Under the pieces are notes generated by a model. That model was not told where the DNA came from and searched no databases. It saw only the letters and a program-made list of their open reading frames with translations. Shown here one piece after another: positions 1-5,092 of a stretch of 7,897 nucleotides of DNA (position 1 is the stretch's first letter; each line of letters begins with the position of its first letter). The stretch covers positions 1 to 7,897 of the forward strand of contig JAGVIF010000128.1 in NCBI GenBank assembly GCA_020056205.1, written 5' to 3'. Both the position numbers and the translations under genes were made by a program. The DNA comes from Lentisphaeria bacterium. Lineage in GTDB: Bacteria; Verrucomicrobiota; Lentisphaeria; Victivallales; GWF2-50-93.

Positions 1-166
1 AATAATTGCAACAGGAATATGGATCGAAAAGTTCGGAGTGAAATAGCAGGTTATCGAATATTGCCTTCGCAATTCCGACAATCCACTTATACGAACACAA
101 CCAGTGAAAAGATCGCCAGCCTTAAGGCTAGTCGTCCATTAAAACAGCAAATAGGAGATACAAACC

Positions 167-574
167 ATGGTCAAAAAACTCGCTCATGTATGCATCGGCT
201 CCTCGAATCTTGATGCAACAAGAAAATTCTACTGTGGCTGTCTTGGACTCAAAGAGCATTTCAACTTCATCAAGGAGGGAAAGAATATCGGAACGCATCT
301 GGAGATATGCCACGGAAGCTATCTTGAATTCTTCACCGGAAATCCAAAGATTCACGAAGACAATGTTATCAGGCACATATGCTTCGAGGTCGGCTCAATT
401 GACGAGCTTATCGAACGACTCCGCAAAGACGGATACGAAGTAACTGACAAGAAGATGGGGACAGACAAGAGCTGGCAGGCTTGGACAAGCGATCCCGACG
501 GGGTGAAAATTGAATTTCATGAATACACTCTTACGAGTTCACAGATGACGAAAAAGGACTGCGTGCTCTCTTGA
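167..574 (+). CDS. VOC-fold (glyoxalase/dioxygenase superfamily) protein
   Basis: A 135-residue protein of the vicinal oxygen chelate superfamily, which includes glyoxalase I, extradiol dioxygenases and fosfomycin-resistance enzymes. Two beta-alpha-beta-beta-beta modules are visible: residues 4-56 opening with LAHVCI and ending SYLEFF, and residues 67-119 opening with IRHICFEV and ending DPDGVKIEFHEY. The usual four metal ligands can be placed at His7, Glu54, His70 and Glu116, so a divalent-metal active site looks intact. Length is normal for a single-domain cytosolic member. The start is set by AGGAG at 153-157, nine bases before the ATG. A 12-bp palindrome, AGCCTTAAGGCT, lies upstream at 118-129. 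The substrate cannot be read from sequence, because the superfamily covers many reactions and the neighbour (a Nif3-like fragment 62 bases downstream) does not help. Family assignment is firm; function is unknown. Confidence 0.88.
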   Translation: MVKKLAHVCIGSSNLDATRKFYCGCLGLKEHFNFIKEGKNIGTHLEICHGSYLEFFTGNPKIHEDNVIRHICFEVGSIDELIERLRKDGYEVTDKKMGTDKSWQAWTSDPDGVKIEFHEYTLTSSQMTKKDCVLS

Positions 575-636
575 AATTGTGTACGAGTTTAGACGCTAAA
601 AGTTGGGCAGTACAAAACTTTAAAAGGAGCATCAGT

Positions 637-930
637 ATGGCCACCGCAAATGACATCATCAAGTGGGTAGAAGAAAACCAAGGGTGGGCGATACATCATG
701 AGGAAGGTATTCATCACGGCGCTGGAGACGTTGAAATCACCGGCGTGACCGTCTGCTGGAAAGCGTCGCCTAGGGCAATCGATGCGGCAGGGAAGCGCGG
801 CGACAATCTTATCATCGGCCACGAAAGTCTTCACTATCCCTATTATATTGCCCCTGCCAAAAATACTTGCGAGCCCTCCGATGGCATCTGCAACGGCGCG
901 GTTTATGAGTTCTGCAATTGGCTACAATGA
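637..930 (+). pseudogene. Truncated Nif3-like (dinuclear metal centre) protein
   Basis: A 97-residue frame that resembles the N-terminal third of Nif3/YbgI-family proteins, which are normally about 250-370 residues with a two-metal centre. Support: the opening MATANDIIKWVEEN, the strand ITGVTVCWKASPRAIDAA, and NLIIGHESLHYPY, which corresponds to the family's NLIISHHP metal-binding loop with one His kept and the second replaced by Glu. After about residue 75 the sequence (NTCEPSDGICNG onward) no longer looks like the family, and it stops at 928-930. No continuation is recognisable in the 236 bases before fur. The ATG at 637 is chosen because AGGAG lies at 625-629 with seven-base spacing; the frame is open back to 571, but that start has no such site. 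Truncation by deletion or rearrangement is my inference. A genuine short protein that kept only this segment is the alternative. The family call is moderate. Confidence 0.5.
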
Positions 931-1017
931 TAAAAATCCACCAGGATCTGGCGCCTGACCCCGATGCCCACTTGATCAGCTTTTTCCGATAATGCCCATT
1001 CACCAGCTTGATGAGGA

Positions 1018-1054
1018 GCCGAAACGCAGGGCATTTCGAGCGCTGATTTTTTTT
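1018..1054 (+). terminator. Possible intrinsic terminator after the Nif3-like frame
   Basis: A seven-pair stem joins GC+CGAAA (1018-1024) to TTTCG+GC (1034-1041, with a bulged A at 1039) over a nine-base loop. It is followed after five bases by eight T residues at 1047-1054. The stem is weak and the T tract is not immediately adjacent. It would separate the upstream transcript from the fur promoter starting at 1069. Nothing else in 931-1068 reads as a gene. Confidence 0.35.
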
Positions 1055-1068
1055 CTTCATTTTTTGAT

Positions 1069-1096
1069 TTGACAAAATATTTTCCGGGGATATTGT
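1069..1096 (+). promoter_or_regulatory. Promoter of fur (sigma70-like)
   Basis: A perfect -35 box TTGACA (1069-1074) and a -10 box TATTGT (1091-1096, four of six matches) are separated by 16 bases, about 70 bases before the fur start. The last base of the -10 box is the first base of the inverted repeat at 1096-1112, a good position for repression. A second -10-like TATAGT at 1133-1138 has no clear -35. Confidence 0.5.
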
Positions 1097-1112
1097 TGAA
1101 ATCGTTTTTCAA
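1096..1112 (+). promoter_or_regulatory. Candidate Fur operator upstream of fur
   Basis: A 17-bp inverted repeat, TTGAAA-TCGTT-TTTCAA. The flanks extend the symmetry imperfectly (TT at 1093-1094 against AA at 1114-1115). It covers the -10/transcription start region of the fur promoter. It resembles the TGAAAAT-N-ATTTTCA type of Fur box known from some bacteria, with mismatches in the centre. The same arms and spacing recur before feoB (1609-1625), which is the main support. Fur autoregulation is the likely meaning; the binding protein is inferred. Confidence 0.5.
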
Positions 1113-1166
1113 TAAAAATCAGGATTATGGGGTATAGTCTCATCCAGTGTTACGGAACACTAAGAC

Positions 1167-1592
1167 ATGAAAAAGGAATTTGAAATTTTGAGCCGCGCGA
1201 TAGGCGACAGAGGACTTCGCCGCACAGCGCAGAGGGAGAATATTCTTAAGGTCTTTCTTGCGATGGAAGGACATTTCAGCATTGAAAACATATGCGGGGA
1301 AGCAAAGAAACAATTCCCGTCAATAGGCCGTGTTACCGTATACAGAACAATGAAACTGTTTGAGGAACTTGGACTTGCGGAAAAAATGGACCGCGGCGAC
1401 GGGATTGCCAGATATGAACACAAATACAATCACAAACATCATGACCATCTCGTGTGCGTCAAATGCGGCGCTTGTATCGAAGCGGTAAGCCCTCAAATTG
1501 AAAAACTGCAAGAGGCGCTTGCCAAGAAATACGGGTTTGTGCCGGCCGGACATAAATTGCGGATATTTGGAATATGTAAAAATTGCCGGTGA
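1167..1592 (+). CDS. fur: Fur-family metal-dependent transcriptional repressor
   Basis: A 141-residue protein with the full Fur architecture. The N-terminal winged helix (about residues 8-85) has the recognition segment IGRVTVYRTMKLFEELGL (53-70), whose VTVYRTxxxFxxLGL pattern is diagnostic. The C-terminal dimerisation domain holds the metal motif HHDHLVCVKC (91-100) and two CxxC pairs, Cys97/Cys100 and Cys137/Cys140, typical of the structural zinc site. His36 and His129 are candidates for the sensory site. Such repressors bind DNA as dimers when loaded with metal. Fe(II) is favoured here because feoB starts 53 bases downstream and both genes carry the same inverted repeat. PerR or Zur function cannot be excluded from residues alone. 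The start has only a weak GGAA (1154-1157) nine bases upstream. Confidence 0.93.
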   Translation: MKKEFEILSRAIGDRGLRRTAQRENILKVFLAMEGHFSIENICGEAKKQFPSIGRVTVYRTMKLFEELGLAEKMDRGDGIARYEHKYNHKHHDHLVCVKCGACIEAVSPQIEKLQEALAKKYGFVPAGHKLRIFGICKNCR

Positions 1593-1610
1593 TTTTTTTG
1601 TTCGGCAATT
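1581..1610 (+). other. Stem-loop across the fur stop codon
   Basis: A perfect eight-base inverted repeat, AATTGCCG (1581-1588) and CGGCAATT (1603-1610), with a 14-base T-rich loop that contains the fur stop. No T tract follows the right arm, so it is a poor terminator. It could stabilise or attenuate the fur-feoB transcript. Its right arm touches the candidate operator at 1609. Confidence 0.35.
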
Positions 1611-1625
1611 GAAATTAATTTTCAA
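1609..1625 (+). promoter_or_regulatory. Candidate Fur operator upstream of feoB
   Basis: A 17-bp inverted repeat, TTGAAA-TTAAT-TTTCAA, with arms and spacing identical to the site at 1096-1112 (14 of 17 positions agree). Its core TGAAATTAATTTTCA differs at one defined position from a TGAAAAT-N-ATTTTCA Fur box. It sits 20 bases before the feoB ATG. I see no convincing -35/-10 pair with it, so it may control a promoter inside the end of fur. Confidence 0.55.
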
Positions 1626-1645
1626 CAGGAAAAGGGAAAAAGAAT

Positions 1646-3655
1646 ATGGATACGATCGGGGACGGGAGTATTTCAATGAAAAACGGCGCTTCGCAAAATT
1701 CGAAGCGCGACAGGAAACGCGGGAAGATATTGATAGTCGGCAGTCCGAACGTAGGCAAAAGTGTTGTTTTCAACAACCTCACCGGCGCTTACGCCACAGT
1801 TTCAAATTACCCTGGAACCACCGTGGAAATTTCAAAGGGGACCGGCAAAATAGACAACACCGACTACGAGGTGTTTGACTGCCCTGGAATGTATTCGCTT
1901 CTTCCGATAACCGAGGAAGAAAGGGTGTCCCAAAAAATGATTCTGAACGAAAAGACCGACGTGATCCTCCATGTGACCGACGCGAAGAACATTGAGAGAA
2001 TGCTTCCGTTCACCTTTCAGTTGATTGAGGCCGGTCTGCCGGTGATACTCGTTCTCAACATAATGGACGAGGCCGAAAAACTCGGCATTGACATTGATTC
2101 GAAAAAGCTTGAAGCCGAACTGGGAATTCCTGTCGTTCCCGCGATTTCAGTGACAAAGCATGGAATGAAGCACCTGAGAAACGTTATCGCCCATTATCTG
2201 CCTGCCAAGCCATATTTGGTGACATATGACGGGATTGTTGAGGAGGCGGTTGCAAGAATGCAGGAACTCTTGAAGGGCGGCTACCCGGTTTCAAAGAGGG
2301 CCGTGGCTTTGCTTCTTCTCCAGAATGACAGCGAAACAAGAAAAATAGTCGAATCGAAGGAATCCGATATCGAAGGAATAAGAAGCATAATCAGGGAGCT
2401 TGCCGGGAAGGTGAGATACTCAGTGAACTATTCGCTGAGCGTTAGACGTCATCAGGTAGCAACGGCCATTGGAAAAAGGTTTTTGACCCACAGCGGAGTT
2501 GCCGCTGAAAAAAGCTTCCGCGAAATTCTCAGCAGGATTACGATGAATCCATGGACGGGCTTTCCCATACTTCTTCTCATACTTTATTTTGGGCTTTACA
2601 AGTTTGTCGGCGGAATCGGGGCGGGAGTCATCGTAGACTTCCTCGAGAACACTATTTTCGAAAAATATGTGACCCCGCACGTTACAAACTTTGTTGAAGC
2701 CCTGGTACCATGGCCTGTTTTGCGCAGTCTTTTCGTCGGCGAATATGGAATAATAACGCTCGGAATAAGATATGCCGTGGCAATAATCCTCCCCATAGTC
2801 GGCACGTTTTTCATTGTTTTCGCTATCATTGAGGACAGCGGATACCTTCCGAGACTGAGCATGCTGATGGACAGACTGTTCAAGAAGATAGGGCTTTCCG
2901 GCAGGGCTGTCATACCGATGGTTCTGGGTCTCGGATGCGACACCATGGCGATCATGGTTACAAGAACGCTTGCCACAAAAAGGGAAAGAATCATAGCGAC
3001 ACTGCTTCTTTCCTTGGCGATCCCGTGCTCGGCGCAGATCGGCGTGATTATGTCCCTTTTTGGCGAGGAAAATTCCACCGGGCTTTTGATATGGGCCGCA
3101 ATAATAACGGCAATCTTTCTCCTTGTGGGATACCTCGTTTCGAAAGTCCTTCCCGGCGATGAGCCTGTTTTCTTCATGGAAGTGCCCCCTCTGAGGATGC
3201 CGAAATTGTCAAACGTGATAATCAAGACCTACACGAGAATGGAATGGTATTTCATGGAAGTCTGCCCGCTCTTCATTCTGGCCAGTGTCTTGATTTGGCT
3301 GGGGCAGATTACGGGGATATTCGAGACCGTAGTTTCGCTCTTCGTTTATCCGGTAAGGCTTCTGGATATGCCGGACAAATCGGCGGTGGCCTTCTTCTTC
3401 GGATTTTTCAGGAGGGACTACGGCGCGGCCGGCCTCTATGACCTCAAGAAGGCGGGTCTGCTCAACGGCAATCAGATTCTCGTTGCCTGTGTGACACTGA
3501 CCCTTTTCCTTCCGTGCATAGCCCAGTTCATCATGAACATCAAGGAAAGGGGATGGAAAACCGGAGTGGGGATTTCCATATTTGTCCTCGTATTTTCGTT
3601 TGGCGCCGGCTATGCGGTCAACACAATTCTTCTCGTTTGCGGAATACAGCTATGA
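1646..3655 (+). CDS. feoB: Ferrous iron transporter FeoB
   Basis: A 669-residue inner-membrane Fe(II) transporter with a cytosolic GTPase domain. The G motifs are all present: G1 GSPNVGKS (32-39), G2 in YPGTT (55-59), G3 DCPG (78-81), G4 NIMD (138-141) and G5 SVT (168-170). A helical spacer follows (about 190-295), then a polytopic membrane region from NPWTGFPILL (301) to the end. Two Gate regions are seen: GLGCDTMAIMVTRTL (428-442) with IPCSAQ (459-464), and GFFRRDYGAAGLYDL (586-600) with LPCIAQ (622-627). The CDTMA form differs from the CNVPA form of E. coli FeoB but keeps the key cysteine. Length is short beside the 773 residues of E. coli FeoB. The ATG at 1646 has AGGAAAAGGG upstream; ATG 1676 (Met11) with GGGAG at 1664-1668 is an equally plausible start. 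The stop overlaps the next gene as ATGA. Confidence 0.96.
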   Translation: MDTIGDGSISMKNGASQNSKRDRKRGKILIVGSPNVGKSVVFNNLTGAYATVSNYPGTTVEISKGTGKIDNTDYEVFDCPGMYSLLPITEEERVSQKMILNEKTDVILHVTDAKNIERMLPFTFQLIEAGLPVILVLNIMDEAEKLGIDIDSKKLEAELGIPVVPAISVTKHGMKHLRNVIAHYLPAKPYLVTYDGIVEEAVARMQELLKGGYPVSKRAVALLLLQNDSETRKIVESKESDIEGIRSIIRELAGKVRYSVNYSLSVRRHQVATAIGKRFLTHSGVAAEKSFREILSRITMNPWTGFPILLLILYFGLYKFVGGIGAGVIVDFLENTIFEKYVTPHVTNFVEALVPWPVLRSLFVGEYGIITLGIRYAVAIILPIVGTFFIVFAIIEDSGYLPRLSMLMDRLFKKIGLSGRAVIPMVLGLGCDTMAIMVTRTLATKRERIIATLLLSLAIPCSAQIGVIMSLFGEENSTGLLIWAAIITAIFLLVGYLVSKVLPGDEPVFFMEVPPLRMPKLSNVIIKTYTRMEWYFMEVCPLFILASVLIWLGQITGIFETVVSLFVYPVRLLDMPDKSAVAFFFGFFRRDYGAAGLYDLKKAGLLNGNQILVACVTLTLFLPCIAQFIMNIKERGWKTGVGISIFVLVFSFGAGYAVNTILLVCGIQL

Positions 3656-3855
3656 AGTGTACATTATGCGGATTTGAATTCGGCGAAATGAGCTCGCGAC
3701 GCTCCTGCGAAGGGTGTTGCATGGTGAAAAAATGCCGTCTGCTGAAGTGTCCGAACTGCAATTTTGAAATTCCGGCCGAGCCGGAATGGATTAAAAAAAT
3801 AAAACTATGGAGTAAAGGTAAAAATGACAAGCAACAAGGCCGAAGAAATTCTTGA
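3652..3855 (+). CDS. Small Cys-rich Feo-associated protein
   Basis: A 67-residue protein with eight cysteines: Cys3/Cys6 (CTLC), Cys19, Cys22/Cys23 (CEGCC), Cys28 and Cys33/Cys36 (CPNC). The two end CxxC pairs, in CTLCGFEF and CPNCNFEI, look like the halves of a zinc ribbon or rubredoxin-like metal site; the middle cysteines could hold a second metal or an Fe-S cluster. The C-terminus is basic (KKIKLWSKGK) and there is no membrane segment. The ATG overlaps the feoB stop by four bases (ATGA), which suggests translational coupling, and its last 32 bases overlap the next gene. I recognise no named family. Position between feoB and a FeoA-containing protein suggests an accessory part of the Feo system, perhaps in the role FeoC or other small Feo proteins play elsewhere. 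Reality as a gene is well supported by the overlaps and the motif pattern. Confidence 0.82.
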   Translation: MKCTLCGFEFGEMSSRRSCEGCCMVKKCRLLKCPNCNFEIPAEPEWIKKIKLWSKGKNDKQQGRRNS

Positions 3856-4549
3856 AACACTGTGGATAACGCTCGAAGAGAAAAAAAAATCCTCCGTCGT
3901 AGCGGCTGACATTGGACTGACGGCCGAAGATACTTCCCTGCCGGAACTTATCTCCTCGAAACTCGTCACCGTTGCCCCGGATTTAAAAATCGTCCTCACC
4001 GAAAATGGGAGAAAATACGGCAGAAGCATTGTCAGAAGGCACAGACTTGCCGAGAGACTCCTCGAAGATGTCCTTGATGTGAAGGGGGATATTCTCAACA
4101 AGAAGGCCTGTGAATTCGAGCACATCCTCCATCAGGGAATAGACGATAAGATATGTGCGCTTCTCGGACATCCGAAACTATGTCCCCACGGACATGAGAT
4201 ACCTAGTGGCGAATGCTGTGAAAAAAAATCCCTCCATCTGAAAATCGTTTCCCCGCTCTCCGGTCTTACGCCCGGACAGAGCGGAAAGATAGCATATGTT
4301 CACTCCAAAGACGACGAGAAAATACAGAAAATAATCGCGATCGGGGGATTCCCGGGAACGAAAATAACACTGCTCCAGAGCTTTCCATCTTTTCTTTTCA
4401 AGATCGGAAACAGCGAATTCGCCGTTGACGAATCCATAGCGGAGGACATTTTTGTAAGGCTCGACGATGAAGAAAACAAAAACGGCCAATCTGCGGTCAG
4501 CAGAAAAAATGCATATAGGGTTATTTTTTGCACTTTATGGTTTGGGTGA
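3824..4549 (+). CDS. DtxR/MntR-like protein with C-terminal FeoA domain
   Basis: A 241-residue protein with the layout of iron-dependent DtxR/IdeR regulators. Residues 5-70 match a winged helix, but the recognition part (IGLTAEDTSLPELISSKLV, 30-48) is shorter than usual and lacks the SxxSVTxMLKxL pattern. Residues 71-127 match the dimerisation and metal domain: HRLAERLL supplies His73/Glu77 and ACEFEH supplies Cys96, Glu99 and His100, equivalent to DtxR His79/Glu83 and Cys102/Glu105/His106. LCPHG (119-123) and CC (131-132) add further thiols. Residues 142-212 form an SH3-like FeoA domain (PLSGLTPGQSGKIAYV, GGFPGTKITLLQ, FKIGNSEFAVDESIAEDIFVR). A 29-residue tail follows, unlike the family. GGAGTAAAGG (3809-3818) precedes the ATG. 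No free-standing FeoA exists here, so this domain may serve FeoB; a DNA-binding role is less sure. Confidence 0.88.
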   Translation: MTSNKAEEILETLWITLEEKKKSSVVAADIGLTAEDTSLPELISSKLVTVAPDLKIVLTENGRKYGRSIVRRHRLAERLLEDVLDVKGDILNKKACEFEHILHQGIDDKICALLGHPKLCPHGHEIPSGECCEKKSLHLKIVSPLSGLTPGQSGKIAYVHSKDDEKIQKIIAIGGFPGTKITLLQSFPSFLFKIGNSEFAVDESIAEDIFVRLDDEENKNGQSAVSRKNAYRVIFCTLWFG

Positions 4550-4571
4550 TATATTCCGCCCCGAGTATAAA
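4542..4571 (+). promoter_or_regulatory. Weak candidate promoter before the receiver gene
   Basis: TTGGGT (4542-4547) and TATAAA (4566-4571) are 18 bases apart. The -10 is good (five of six) and the -35 poor (three of six). A transcript from here would carry the GC-rich hairpins in its 5' leader. The hairpin element starts ten bases after the -10. Confidence 0.25.
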
Positions 4572-4580
4572 TTCAGTAAA

Positions 4581-4667
4581 CCCTGCCTGCCTGTGCGCCT
4601 GCCTGCCCCGCTGGGGCGGTAGGCAGGTGTCCGCCTGACTGCGAGCGTACTCGCTCAGGCAGGCGGA
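4581..4667 (+). repeat. GC-rich hairpin repeat element (CCTGCCTG units)
   Basis: This element fills most of the 136-base gap between the DtxR-FeoA and receiver genes. Hairpin 1 (4598-4627) pairs CCTGCCT with AGGCAGG and GCCCC with GGGGC around a GCT loop, with GGT bulged. Hairpin 2 (4630-4667) pairs TCCGCCTG with CAGGCGGA and GCGAG with CTCGC around a CGTA loop, with an internal loop. The leading CCTGCCTGCCTG (4582-4593) could pair instead with CAGGCAGG (4656-4663), giving an alternative fold. The composition is far more GC-rich than the flanks. It looks like a dispersed REP/MITE-like palindromic repeat. No T tract follows, so it is not a standard terminator. Confidence 0.7.
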
Positions 4668-4685
4668 GTTCGGTGAATATTTACC

Positions 4686-5090
4686 ATGAAAGAAAATAGG
4701 CTTGGAATTGTGATGCGCAGGAAAATTCTTGTAGTTGAGGACGACTTTTCATTTTTGAGGATGATGCAACTGCTGTTGAAGCGTCAGGGATATGAGGTTG
4801 AGGCGGTCTCCGGCGTTTCCGACGCGCGCAAGAAGCTTGGAGATTCGGGGAATGGTTTTGATCTCATAATTCTCGACCTGATGATGCCGGAGGAAAACGG
4901 TTTTGACTTTCTCAAGTGGAGGGATAATGCCGGCCCGTCTATCAGGGATATTCCGGTTCTTCTCAACACAGCGAAACGAATAAGCGAGGATGAAGATGCG
5001 TTTTTGAGAGTTCGGGTTAAAGACGTGGTTGACAAGGGGTTGAATTTTACTGAGGCTATTATAAAAAAAGTTGCGGAGGCTCTTTCTTAA
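4686..5090 (+). CDS. Stand-alone response regulator receiver (CheY-like)
   Basis: A single receiver domain with no output domain, 134 residues from this ATG. KILVVEDD gives the acidic pocket (Glu18, Asp19, Asp20), LIILDLMMP gives the phosphorylated Asp64, Thr95 in LLNTAK is the conserved Thr/Ser, and Lys117 in VVDKG is the conserved lysine. The lysine is normally followed by proline; here it is glycine. The chemistry therefore looks active. ATG 4713 (Met10, MRRKILVV) is the more usual start for a receiver, and the first ATG has no ribosome binding site, so the protein may be 125 residues. No histidine kinase is in the window. The stop lies two bases before the next gene, implying co-transcription with the envelope genes. 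It probably acts through protein contacts; the target is unknown. Confidence 0.92.
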   Translation: MKENRLGIVMRRKILVVEDDFSFLRMMQLLLKRQGYEVEAVSGVSDARKKLGDSGNGFDLIILDLMMPEENGFDFLKWRDNAGPSIRDIPVLLNTAKRISEDEDAFLRVRVKDVVDKGLNFTEAIIKKVAEALS

Positions 5091-5092
5091 AA

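Noticed and set aside
19..213. A 64-codon plus-strand frame at the window start.
   Set aside because: It overlaps the VOC gene in another frame, has no recognisable domain and no good ribosome binding site. The first 166 bases show no supported gene.
588..600. A small inverted repeat TTTAG-ACG-CTAAA between the VOC and Nif3-like frames.
   Set aside because: Five-base AT-rich arms are expected by chance and no promoter or terminator feature accompanies it.
903..1112. A minus-strand frame of 69 codons holding RQILVDFYHC (924-953), which looks like the start of AdoMet decarboxylase (SpeD/SpeH).
   Set aside because: Only about ten residues resemble the family, no start site fits, and the frame stops soon after. 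The catalytic region is absent. Chance similarity or a small gene remnant cannot be told apart.
2596..3225. A 209-codon minus-strand frame opposite feoB.
   Set aside because: It lies wholly within well-conserved FeoB coding sequence and has low-complexity, basic/Ser/Pro-rich content typical of antisense shadows.
4581..4667. The GC-rich repeats as a CRISPR array.
   Set aside because: There are no equal-length repeats separated by unique spacers. The units are adjacent inverted arms forming hairpins.
4598..4680. Hairpin 2 as a rho-independent terminator for the iron locus.
   Set aside because: The stem is followed by GTTCGGTGAATATTT, without a T tract, and the receiver gene begins 18 bases later.
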